From an uncultured bacterium (GTDB lineage: Bacteria > Hydrogenedentota > Hydrogenedentia > Hydrogenedentales > SLHB01), in contig CALEZK010000361.1 in assembly GCA_937928585.1 (NCBI GenBank), forward strand, positions 1 to 51,022: a stretch of DNA of 51,022 nucleotides, in the 5' to 3' direction. The translations under genes and the position numbers were made by a program. How positions within the stretch are numbered: the stretch's first letter is position 1; the number at the start of each line of letters is the position of its first letter. Of the stretch, positions 16,870 to 24,606 are shown one piece after another. The notes beneath the pieces were generated by a model. That model was not told the DNA's origin. It ran no database searches and was given only the letters and a program-made list of their open reading frames with translations.

Positions 16870-19380
16870 ATGCTAGAGAAAACTAACGAGAAAATACTGC
16901 CGATCGCGATTGAGCAGGAAATGAAGACCTCGTTCATGGACTATTCCATGAGCGTTATCGTGAGCCGCGCGTTGCCGGACGTGCGCGATGGTCTGAAACC
17001 CGTGCACCGGCGCATTCTGTATGCAATGCACGAGTTGGGCCTGGTGCATAACCGGGCGTACCGCAAATCGGCGTCGATCGTCGGTGAAACGATGGGTAAC
17101 TACCACCCCCACGGCGATCAGGCCATTTACGACACGCTTGTTCGCATGGCGCAGCCTTGGTCGATGCGGTATCCGCTGATTGACGGTCAGGGTAACTTCG
17201 GATCCGTGGACGGCGACAGCCCAGCGGCGATGCGATATACCGAATCGCGCATGGCCGGTATCACGGCGCAGATGCTCGCGGATATCGAGAAACAGACCGT
17301 CGACGTGACGGACAACTACGACTCGCGCCTCAAAGAACCCACGGTGCTGCCGTCAGCGATTCCGAATCTCTTGGTAAACGGCTCGTATGGTATCGCGGTC
17401 GGCATGGCCACGAGCTGCCCGCCGCACAACATCACTGAAGTTTGCGATGCGGTGATTCACTACATCGACAATCCCGAGTGCAACACGAACGATCTCATGC
17501 GATTCGTGGAAGGGCCGGACTTCCCAACGGGCGGCATCATCTACGGGCGCGAGGGCCTGCCCGAGGCGTATCACACCGGCCGCGGCAAGATTACCGTGCG
17601 CGCGAAGGTGGTGTTTGAGCACGACAAGGCTTCCGGCAAGGACCGCATCATCGTTACGGAAATCCCGTATCAGGTGAACAAATCCCGTCTGATCGAAACC
17701 ATCGCCGGGCTCGTGCGCGAGAAAACGGTTGAAGGCATCACCGACCTGCGCGATGAATCCGACCGCGACGGCATGCGCATTCTTATCGAGGTGCGGAAGG
17801 GCGACGAACCGCAGGTCATTCTCAATCAGCTCTACAAGCACACCCAGATGCAGGAGACGTTCAGCATTCTTATGCTGGCGCTGGTAAACAACCAGCCGCG
17901 CGTCCTGTCGCTGTATGAAGTCATTCATTACTACGTAAAGCACCGCGCGGAGATTGTGAAGCGGCGCACCGAGTTCGATCTGCGCAAAACCGAAGAACGC
18001 GCCCACATCGTCGAAGGCTTGCTGAAGGCGATCGACCATATCGATGAAGTCATCAAAATTATCCGCGCGTCGGAGACACCGGAATCCGCGCGCGACGCGT
18101 TGATTGCGCGATTCGACTTCACGCACATCCAGGCGAACGAAATCCTGGCGATGCGCCTGCGCCGATTGACGGGCCTCGAACGCGAAGAGCTTGAGAAGGA
18201 ATATGCGGAACTGCTGAAGTTGATCGAGATGTATAAGCGCATCCTCTCGAGCGAGCGCACGATTCTCGCCGAAGTTCGCAAGGAACTGCTGGCGGTGAAA
18301 GAAAAGTACGGCGATGCGCGCCGGACGCAGATCCTCGGTGAACGCACCGAATTCAGCGTCGAAGACCTGATCGCTGATGAAGAGATGGTCGTGACGGTAT
18401 CCAACATGGGGTACATCAAGCGCGTTCCGGTGGCGGCTTACCGCAAACAAAAGCGCGGCGGCAAAGGCATCACCGGCATGGACACGAAGGAAGAAGATTT
18501 TGTTTCTGACCTTTTCGTGGCGTCCGCGCACCAATACATGCTGTTCTTCACCAACAAGGGCCGCGTCTACTGGCGCAAAGTCCACGAACTCCCGAAGGCA
18601 AGCCGCACTGCGCGCGGTCGCGCGATTGTAAATGTGCTTGACCTGTCCGGCGACGAGATTGTGACCGCGTGCCTTCCCGTGCGTAACCTCGAGGAAGAGA
18701 ACAAATACATCTTCATGGTCACCGCGATGGGCACCGTCAAAAAGACGGAACTAAAAGCGTTTAGCAACCCGCGCGCGACCGGCATTATCGCGATCAACCT
18801 CGAGAAGAGCGATACGCTTATCGATGTACAGATCACCTCGGGCGAAGACAACATCCTCATCGCCACATACCTCGGCATGTCAATCCGCTTCCCCGAGAAA
18901 GACGTGCGGCCCATGGGTCGCACCGCGGGCGGCGTGATTGGCATCCGTCTGGAAGAAGGCGACCGCGTCATCGGCGTATCCACTGCCGGCGACGACAAGA
19001 CGGTCCTCAGCGTTGTCGAGAACGGTTATGGTAAGCGCACGCAAGTGGGCGAGTATCGCCTGCAGCACCGCGGCGGTTCCGGCATCATCAACATCAAGAC
19101 GACGGAGCGCAATGGAAACGTCGTCGCGATGATGACTGTGGATGACAGCGATGACATCGTCGTGGTCAGCACTGACGGCATCGTGATGCGTTGTTCGGTG
19201 AAGGATATCCGCACCATCGGCCGCAACACGCAAGGCGTGAAGGTAATGACACCCGGAACGGGCGCGAAGGTAAGCGCCGTTGCGCGCGCCATCCCGGAAG
19301 AGAAGGCCGACGAAGCCGCCGAGGCGGCCGCACCCGAAGGCGCGGTGACAACGGACGACGCCGGGGACGAAGAAGAATAG
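16870..19380 (+). CDS. gyrA: DNA gyrase subunit A
   Basis: This is the cleavage-religation subunit of gyrase. The winged-helix region contains GNYHPHGDQAIYDTLVRMAQ, and the catalytic tyrosine is Tyr123 in AAMRYTESR. The C-terminal beta-pinwheel carries the GyrA-box variant QKRGGKG near residue 533, which marks it as gyrase rather than topoisomerase IV. Residue 84, the place of E. coli Ser83, is Gln. The protein ends in an acidic Glu/Ala/Asp tail, as in many gyrases. Length (836) is normal. The start ATG follows an AAAGGA about ten bases upstream. Confidence 0.97.
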   Translation: MLEKTNEKILPIAIEQEMKTSFMDYSMSVIVSRALPDVRDGLKPVHRRILYAMHELGLVHNRAYRKSASIVGETMGNYHPHGDQAIYDTLVRMAQPWSMRYPLIDGQGNFGSVDGDSPAAMRYTESRMAGITAQMLADIEKQTVDVTDNYDSRLKEPTVLPSAIPNLLVNGSYGIAVGMATSCPPHNITEVCDAVIHYIDNPECNTNDLMRFVEGPDFPTGGIIYGREGLPEAYHTGRGKITVRAKVVFEHDKASGKDRIIVTEIPYQVNKSRLIETIAGLVREKTVEGITDLRDESDRDGMRILIEVRKGDEPQVILNQLYKHTQMQETFSILMLALVNNQPRVLSLYEVIHYYVKHRAEIVKRRTEFDLRKTEERAHIVEGLLKAIDHIDEVIKIIRASETPESARDALIARFDFTHIQANEILAMRLRRLTGLEREELEKEYAELLKLIEMYKRILSSERTILAEVRKELLAVKEKYGDARRTQILGERTEFSVEDLIADEEMVVTVSNMGYIKRVPVAAYRKQKRGGKGITGMDTKEEDFVSDLFVASAHQYMLFFTNKGRVYWRKVHELPKASRTARGRAIVNVLDLSGDEIVTACLPVRNLEEENKYIFMVTAMGTVKKTELKAFSNPRATGIIAINLEKSDTLIDVQITSGEDNILIATYLGMSIRFPEKDVRPMGRTAGGVIGIRLEEGDRVIGVSTAGDDKTVLSVVENGYGKRTQVGEYRLQHRGGSGIINIKTTERNGNVVAMMTVDDSDDIVVVSTDGIVMRCSVKDIRTIGRNTQGVKVMTPGTGAKVSAVARAIPEEKADEAAEAAAPEGAVTTDDAGDEEE

Positions 19381-19442
19381 GTATCGCCCGTTGACGATTA
19401 CGAATGGCAGGCAGGAAGTAACTTGGACAAGGTTGAGTTGGA

Positions 19443-20837
19443 ATGACTGTGCAATACCGAATTGAACGCGACACCATGGGCGAGATGCAGGTCCCTTCGG
19501 ACCGTTATTACGGCTGTCAGACTGCGCGGTCGCTCGTGCACTTCGCGATCGGTACCGAGAAAATGCCACGTGAGCTGATTCGCGCGCTGGGCATTCTGAA
19601 AAAGGCCGCCGCGCTCACGAATCTCGACTTGGGCCTACTCAAGCCCGAGCTGTGCACAATCATCTGCGCGGCAGCGGACGAAGTCATCGACGGGAAACTC
19701 GACGAACACTTTCCGCTGTCCGTATGGCAGACGGGCAGTGGCACGCAGACGAACATGAACGCGAACGAAGTGATCTCGAACCGCGCCATCGAAATGGCCG
19801 GCGGCGAGATGGGCAGCAAGAAGCCCGTGCATCCCAATGACCACGTGAACATGTCGCAATCGTCGAACGATACCTTTCCCACGGGCATGAGCATCGCCGC
19901 TTGCGAACAGATTCACCACCTGCTGTTGCCAGCGCTGCGCACGCTGCGCGACACGCTGGCGAAGAAAGCGAAATCGTTCGATGGCATCATCAAGATTGGC
20001 CGCACGCACCTTATGGACGCGACACCGCTCACCCTGGGGCAGGAATTCTCGGGCTACGTGCAGCAGCTTACCAACGGCATTGAACGCGTCGAATCCACGA
20101 TGCCGCGCCTGTATGAACTCGCGCTCGGCGGCACCGCTGTCGGCACGGGCCTGAACACGAAGAAGGGGTATGACGTGAAGGTCGCCGCGAAGATCGCGGA
20201 ACTCACGGGCCTGCCGTTCGTCACCGCGCCGAACAAGTTTGAATCACTCGCCGCGCACGACGCCCTGGTTATGACGCACGGGGCATTGAAGACCGTCGCG
20301 TGCAGCCTCATGAAAATCGCGAACGACGTGCGCTGGCTCGCCAGCGGTCCGCGCTGCGGCCTCGGCGAGATTACCATCCCTGAAAATGAACCGGGATCCT
20401 CGATCATGCCGGGGAAAGTAAACCCGACACAGAGCGAGGCGATCACCATGATCGCCGCACAGGTGATTGGTAACGACGTTGCGGTAAACGTCGGCGGAGC
20501 ATCCGGCAATTTCGAGCTGAACGTGTTCAAGCCGGTGATCATCTACAACGTCCTGCAATCCATCCGCCTTATCGCGGATGGCGCGCACTCTTTCAACGAA
20601 CATTGCGCCGAAGGCATCGAGCCGGATAAAGCGCGCGTGGACGAACTACTTCATAAATCGCTGATGCTCGTCACCGCGCTGAACAGCAAGATCGGCTACG
20701 ATAACGCCGCCAAAATCGCCAAAACAGCGCACAAGAACGGCACCACGCTCAAGGAAGAAGCAATTAACCTCGGCCTGCTCACCGCAGCCGAGTTCGATGC
20801 AACGGTCGACCCGTCGAAGATGATAGGGCCGTCGTAA
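19443..20837 (+). CDS. fumC: Fumarate hydratase class II
   Basis: The 464-residue enzyme interconverts fumarate and malate in the citric acid cycle without an iron-sulfur cluster. It has the N-terminal ERDTMGEMQVP, the substrate-binding QTGSGTQTNMNANEV and HPNDHVNMSQSSND, and the superfamily signature GSSIMPGKVNP near residue 319. All expected parts of the homotetrameric enzyme are present and the length is standard. The last 43 codons are repeated, without gaps, 725 bp downstream. It follows gyrA after 62 bp and may share readthrough. Confidence 0.96.
   Translation: MTVQYRIERDTMGEMQVPSDRYYGCQTARSLVHFAIGTEKMPRELIRALGILKKAAALTNLDLGLLKPELCTIICAAADEVIDGKLDEHFPLSVWQTGSGTQTNMNANEVISNRAIEMAGGEMGSKKPVHPNDHVNMSQSSNDTFPTGMSIAACEQIHHLLLPALRTLRDTLAKKAKSFDGIIKIGRTHLMDATPLTLGQEFSGYVQQLTNGIERVESTMPRLYELALGGTAVGTGLNTKKGYDVKVAAKIAELTGLPFVTAPNKFESLAAHDALVMTHGALKTVACSLMKIANDVRWLASGPRCGLGEITIPENEPGSSIMPGKVNPTQSEAITMIAAQVIGNDVAVNVGGASGNFELNVFKPVIIYNVLQSIRLIADGAHSFNEHCAEGIEPDKARVDELLHKSLMLVTALNSKIGYDNAAKIAKTAHKNGTTLKEEAINLGLLTAAEFDATVDPSKMIGPS
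20707..20837 (+). repeat. Direct repeat copy 1: 3' end of fumC
   Basis: These 131 bp align without gaps to 21432-21562, at a constant offset of 725 bp. Similarity stops at, or just after, the fumC stop codon. Confidence 0.9.
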
Positions 20838-20945
20838 GACCTCCGACAGGAAGCCTAAATACGTTGGACAGAAGCCGACATCGCCGAAAACTTAGCCCGC
20901 CAAAATCGGGTTATCGGTTATGTCGAGAACGCGTGATCAAGTCCG

Positions 20946-21392
20946 ATGAGCACGAATCAGCAACAGTATAAGCCTGCCGATTATGCCGGCTGCTTTGGCT
21001 GCGCGATTACCGTAGTCTTCCTGCTGAGTTCGATTGGAACTATGTCCGCCTTCCTCCACCGCATGTTTGAGTATAACCCAACCGTTAGTCCTGAGTTTGA
21101 AGCTGCGCTCAGTCTGATCTTCTTGGTTATCGGGCTCGGCATATGCATTGCCTCTTGTGTCCCCTTCTTGGTGCCCTCAGACAAGCTAAGATCTGAAAAG
21201 TATAAGAATGCAATAAGCGATACCTTTGAGTTCGCAATACTCGCGCAGTTTATTCCTCCGGTTATCTCCGTAATAAATGGGCTAACTACAGGTGACCCCA
21301 TGACTTCGATCATTCTCGGTTTGGTATCAATCTTTGCCCTAGTTTTTCAGTCGTCGCGTTTGGATTCGTTGCGCAGCATCAAACCAGAGTAG
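20946..21392 (+). CDS. Small four-helix membrane protein, family unknown (paralogue 1)
   Basis: I do not recognise this 148-residue protein. It has four hydrophobic segments (about residues 19-42, 55-80, 94-115 and 120-138) and few charges. The motif MFEYNPTVSPEFEAAL between helices 1 and 2, and the ISVINGLTTGDPMTSIILG region between helices 3 and 4, recur in the protein at 21621. Both genes follow a fumC 3' end, so gene plus fumC tail look like a duplicated or inserted unit. Base composition appears lower in GC than the surrounding housekeeping genes. Cell-membrane location is inferred; the role is unknown. Confidence 0.7.
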   Translation: MSTNQQQYKPADYAGCFGCAITVVFLLSSIGTMSAFLHRMFEYNPTVSPEFEAALSLIFLVIGLGICIASCVPFLVPSDKLRSEKYKNAISDTFEFAILAQFIPPVISVINGLTTGDPMTSIILGLVSIFALVFQSSRLDSLRSIKPE

Positions 21393-21431
21393 ATAAGATA
21401 ACAGCCAGAACGTACATTTATCGGGTCCACG

Positions 21432-21562
21432 CGCGAACGATCGCAAGGACAGTGCACGATAATGGCGCCACGCTCAAGAAAGAAGCAATTAACCTAGGCC
21501 TGCTCACCGCAGCCGAGTTTGATGCAACGGTTGACCCGTCGAAGATGATTGGGCCATCGTAG
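21432..21562 (+). pseudogene. Direct repeat copy 2: detached 3' end of fumC
   Basis: In frame this stretch reads IARTVHDNGATLKKEAIN and then the rest of the fumC C-terminus through SKMIGPS and a TAG stop. It has no visible start codon with a ribosome site and lacks the other 420 codons, so it is a fragment. In the last 27 codons, all six differences from fumC (including the stop, TAA versus TAG) are third-position synonymous changes. Differences upstream of that do change residues. It lies between two paralogous membrane-protein genes. Confidence 0.85.
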
Positions 21563-21620
21563 AAAATGCGGAGCTTGGCTTAGAGTAGAAGTTTCTCCAA
21601 AAAACGGGCAGAGAATTTCG

Positions 21621-22079
21621 ATGGACACGATCCAGTCTCCAGCCGAACCAGCGGATAGTGGGCCGATTTTGGGTTGTACCTTGTCAGTGCTAATACTGTT
21701 GCTGGTCGTAACGTTTACGATTCTCGGAACTTTCTCCGCGTTATTGAACGGAATGTTCGAATACCACCCCTTCATCAGTCCGGAGTTCGAAACCAATCTC
21801 GCCTTCGTTATCCTAGTCACAGGAGCAGGCGTCAGTATTTTGACCTGTACACTATTTTGGATGCACAACCGTAGAACGGTTTCCATTTACAATCGGCGGG
21901 CAACTAACGATGCGGTAGCTTTTGCCCTGTTTGGGCAGCTAATCCCCACGTTCCTATCTTTCGTAAATGGAATTCTTACTGTCGAATTCTTGAATTCTTG
22001 GCTGCTCGGCACTATTTCCCTCACGGGCATTCTTCTTGTGCTTTATATCAGTTCGGATCGCCCGCAATCAAAACAATGA
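21621..22079 (+). CDS. Small four-helix membrane protein, family unknown (paralogue 2)
   Basis: This 152-residue protein is a clear homologue of the one at 20946. They share GTxSAxLxxMFEYxPxxSPEFE between helices 1 and 2, an LVxGxG run in helix 2, and an xNGxxT motif before the last helix. Four hydrophobic segments are visible. The ATG at MDTIQSPAEP is chosen because the frame upstream of it overlaps the fumC fragment and looks non-coding. No enzymatic motif or signal peptide is seen. Function unknown; membrane location inferred. Confidence 0.7.
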   Translation: MDTIQSPAEPADSGPILGCTLSVLILLLVVTFTILGTFSALLNGMFEYHPFISPEFETNLAFVILVTGAGVSILTCTLFWMHNRRTVSIYNRRATNDAVAFALFGQLIPTFLSFVNGILTVEFLNSWLLGTISLTGILLVLYISSDRPQSKQ

Positions 22080-22156
22080 GCGTCTACAAGCCACTGGACG
22101 ACATTTAACGGAAGCAGCTCTACGGCTTAAGACAACAACGAATCCACGGAGACAGT

Positions 22157-22561
22157 ATGTCCGAGAAAAGAACGCAAACTCCCCTGGCACGCGCGCAAAT
22201 TGTGGCCATTGGCATACTGATGTCCATGATTTCGATGGCCGCGTTGGGTGTTGTCTTTGCAATTGGGTTAATCGATTCGAATGCAGCCATTGAAGACGTT
22301 GCTACATCAAAGATTGTCGCAAACGTACTGCTTGCGGTTGGGTTCATCGCCTTGGGTCTTTCTTACGGCTTGCGCACCAAACTTGCTAAAAAAGACCAAT
22401 TCACAAGCGTGGTCATCGGCATGGCGGTGGGTGAGTTTCCCGCGGTACTCGCGCTGGCGAACGGTCTCCTTACAGAAAACTACGTCGCTTCACTTGTGCT
22501 GGGGGTAACCGCTATTGCTTCGGCGCTCCTGCACTTTCCTCGCGCTTCGGAGTTTCGGTAG
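22157..22561 (+). CDS. Small four-helix membrane protein (possible distant paralogue 3)
   Basis: The 134-residue protein has four hydrophobic segments (about residues 13-38, 50-69, 80-100 and 106-124). The NGLLTENYVASLVLG segment before the last helix matches the NGxLT...SxxLG pattern of the two genes upstream, so it may be a third, more diverged member; the MFEYxPxxSPEFE motif is absent. A GGAGA ribosome site precedes the ATG. Its 3' end overlaps the convergent cupredoxin-like gene by 50 bp. Function unknown. Confidence 0.6.
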   Translation: MSEKRTQTPLARAQIVAIGILMSMISMAALGVVFAIGLIDSNAAIEDVATSKIVANVLLAVGFIALGLSYGLRTKLAKKDQFTSVVIGMAVGEFPAVLALANGLLTENYVASLVLGVTAIASALLHFPRASEFR

Positions 22562-23303
22562 CAGAACTTTCCACTACGATTTTGCCGTGAGACTTCCTGG
22601 CAAGGTGGCTTTCGGTGAAATCAATCGCAATCTGAACCTCATTTGTCGCTTTCACGGACAAGTCGCCCTCAGCAATGAGCCCCCCGTCCGGTTGCTGAAC
22701 GACAACGCGATACACACCCGCCGGCACGTTTGGAATTCTGAAGCCACCATCTTCATCGGTTACGGTAAACAGATCATGCTCGAAAACGTAGATCCACCCG
22801 ACCATCCACGGGTGAATATCGCAAAGTAGTTGGATTGGTCGACCTTCCCGCTCGCGCTTAATCGCGTGCTCGTACTTTCCTTCCGCAGGGGTCATCACAT
22901 TGAACAGATTCTCCACGGTCGTAGTAACGCTCCGAACATTGTGATTCGCGGGTTCCTCATTCGAAATGGAAACCACTTGACCCGCGCGAACCGCCACAAC
23001 CCGTGGCACAAACTCGCCGTCAACTTGAGAGATACGTGCAGGGAGCGGCAGCTCTGTGGACGAAGGCGCGCTAACAGCGGCTTGCAGGAACACGACGGCC
23101 TGTGGAAGGCCGCTGTTCCTTCTACTCACTTCGAAAAGCGGTCGGTGCCGGCCATCGTTGTCGGCAAACGTGCGGGTCGGGATTGTTCCTGTGAATCGAA
23201 CTATGCCCGCCACCGCTGAAAATTCATCCGCCGCAAACGCGGAGCACGACGCGCATAGGAATCCAATTCCAACAAGATGTCTTACACGAAGCGGCTTAAA
23301 CAT
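22512..23303 (-). CDS. Secreted cupredoxin-like protein with carboxypeptidase-regulatory-like domain
   Basis: The 263-residue protein has a signal peptide (cut probably after CSAFA). The middle part looks like the plastocyanin-type or methylamine-utilisation-like domain: PANHNVRSVTT supplies one His and LCDIHPWMVGW supplies the CxxHxxM group expected of a type 1 copper site. After it comes a carboxypeptidase-regulatory-like beta sandwich (DEDGGFRIPNVPAGVYRVVV). A periplasmic or surface role in copper binding or electron transfer is an inference. It is divergent from nikR across about 137 bp and overlaps the upstream membrane gene tail to tail. Confidence 0.7.
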   Translation of the reverse strand: MFKPLRVRHLVGIGFLCASCSAFAADEFSAVAGIVRFTGTIPTRTFADNDGRHRPLFEVSRRNSGLPQAVVFLQAAVSAPSSTELPLPARISQVDGEFVPRVVAVRAGQVVSISNEEPANHNVRSVTTTVENLFNVMTPAEGKYEHAIKREREGRPIQLLCDIHPWMVGWIYVFEHDLFTVTDEDGGFRIPNVPAGVYRVVVQQPDGGLIAEGDLSVKATNEVQIAIDFTESHLARKSHGKIVVESSATETPKREESAGAPKQ

Positions 23304-23319
23304 GCGATTGTGACTTTCA

Positions 23320-23342
23320 TGGTAAGTCGAATGAGTTTACCA
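23320..23342. promoter_or_regulatory. Inverted repeat between the cupredoxin-like gene and nikR (possible operator)
   Basis: TGGTAA and TTACCA form a perfect inverted repeat with an 11-base spacer, centred in the divergent promoter region. It differs from the E. coli NikR site (GTATGA-N16-TCATAC), so assignment to NikR is only a guess from position. Confidence 0.35.
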
Positions 23343-23440
23343 AAGTTTCCCGGAAAGACCGTGTTCAATACCGCTCCGGATGGTCTGTGCGGTATCATTT
23401 CGGTAGGCGACATTGAGCATGCAACCAAGCGAGGAAGGCC

Positions 23441-23857
23441 ATGTCCGATCTTGAACGTTTGAGTATATCCCTTGAAAAGCCGCTGCAGGCGCGGCTCGAA
23501 AAGCTGGTGAAGGACTCGCACTACACCAACCGTTCGGAATTCATCCGCGATCTGATTCGGAACAAGATCGTCGAGCGGGAATGGGAACGCGACGAGGAAG
23601 CGCTGGGCACCGTGACCCTGCTCTACGACCACCACACGCGCGGTCTGAGCGATCGGCTGACGCATCTGCAGCACGATCACCATAGCAACATCCTCGCCAC
23701 CACCCACGTGCATCTCACCCACGAACTCTGCGCGGAGATGATCATGATCAAAGGGAAGGCAAAACTCATCCGCGCCATGGCGGACGCAATGTCCGGCGAA
23801 AAAGGCGTGCTCCACGCCGCGCTATCGCTCAGTTCGATCGGAAAGAAATTTTCGTAA
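23441..23857 (+). CDS. nikR: Nickel-responsive transcriptional regulator NikR
   Basis: The 138-residue protein has an N-terminal ribbon-helix-helix DNA-binding domain (LERLSISLEKPLQARLEKL ... NRSEFIRDLI) and a C-terminal ACT-like metal-binding domain. The high-affinity nickel ligands are visible as His89, His91 and Cys97 in the HVHLTHELC motif, with a further His in the LQHDHH group (about 78-81). NikR tetramers repress or activate nickel uptake and nickel-enzyme genes. No nickel transporter or hydrogenase gene is in the window, so the targets must lie elsewhere, apart from a possible effect on the divergent gene. A hairpin with T-run follows the stop. Confidence 0.93.
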   Translation: MSDLERLSISLEKPLQARLEKLVKDSHYTNRSEFIRDLIRNKIVEREWERDEEALGTVTLLYDHHTRGLSDRLTHLQHDHHSNILATTHVHLTHELCAEMIMIKGKAKLIRAMADAMSGEKGVLHAALSLSSIGKKFS

Positions 23858-23870
23858 GCCTGTGTTGACT

Positions 23871-23892
23871 GCGGTAGCTTGCTACCGCTTTT
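23871..23892 (+). terminator. nikR terminator
   Basis: GCGGTAGC and GCTACCGC form a perfect 8-bp stem with a TT loop, followed by TTTT, 13 bases after the nikR stop. It may also be a REP-like end of the neighbouring transposase remnant. Confidence 0.7.
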
Positions 23893-23961
23893 CCTGAGCA
23901 AGCTTGCGCGCGGATTTCAAACCAATGGCGTTGCGAACTGTCTCGCAGTCAGCAAATCGTA

Positions 23962-24498
23962 TTAGAAATCATCCCGGGCATTTAATTCGTCAATCGGAAA
24001 CGACAAGATTGCTCTCAGAAATACAGGATTGGATTCCCGAAGAAAGTTTGCCTTTGAACACCATTCATGATTCGTGGCGCGGTCAATCACTTCGTGCTTG
24101 ACGGGGTTTACATGCGTGTGGTACAGGCGTGCAAAATAGCTCCGCTCATGTGTGAGGCAAGTGTTGCGATACCGAATCATTCTCCCTTGTATCTTGTCTT
24201 CGGAATTTACGGCGCGCGCCGTAATTGAGTGCACTGCTTGCATCATCGATTTCAAAGACTCCGGATTCTCAAGTGCCTTTGCAACGAAGTGATAATGATT
24301 CTGAAGGACTGTCAACGCGTATAGGCGCCATGAATATTTGTCGGCCTGTCGTAGAAGTTCGTTTCGCAGTTAGGAGAACCTGCTAGGAGAGCTGAAGAAT
24401 CGCTCTTTGTAGTAGGTGCCGCCTGTCACAAAATAGAGAGCGTTCGGAACAAATAGATGCGTCGGGCCATGCGCCCATTCCGTGTATTCAGTTTTCAT
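23962..24498 (-). pseudogene. Y1 (IS200/RAYT-like) transposase broken by a nonsense codon
   Basis: Reading from the ATG gives a 178-codon frame with the features of REP-associated tyrosine transposases: an N-terminal NALYFVTGGTYYKERFF strand, the HUH-type metal site NHYHF, and the C-terminal HVNPVKHEV and NHEWCSKANF blocks. Codon 43 is TAA in a position where Lys (AAA/AAG) would give F-S-K-L, so one base change breaks it; no frameshift is needed. The catalytic Tyr is likely in the second helix region and cannot be fixed by eye. The intact parts suggest recent loss. A restart at a downstream codon would leave the HUH motif in a truncated protein. Confidence 0.75.
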
Positions 24499-24568
24499 GC
24501 AATACGAACCGATTCGTTGGCCCCTTCTCCGCGCATTTGGTTCAAGTTACGTCACTAGCTTCGAAACC

Positions 24569-24580
24569 GCGAGCTACCGC
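24569..24580 (-). repeat. Inverted REP-like 12-mer, right of the transposase remnant
   Basis: On the minus strand this reads GCGGTAGCTCGC, matching 11 of 12 bases of GCGGTAGCTTGC at 23871-23882 on the plus strand. The two copies flank the Y1 transposase remnant in opposite orientation and both contain the GTAG tetranucleotide typical of REP ends. Confidence 0.4.
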
Positions 24581-24606
24581 AATCCCACATGGTGGGTTTA
24601 TGAATT

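Noticed and set aside
17353..18585. Long minus-strand frame (410 residues) opposite gyrA
   Set aside because: It is an antisense shadow of gyrA with no domain features and many His, Ala and Arg from reversed codons.
20838..21562. Complete tandem gene duplication of fumC plus its neighbour
   Set aside because: Only 131 bp of fumC are repeated. The gaps after the two fumC ends are not alike, and the membrane proteins are diverged, so a simple recent duplication does not explain it.
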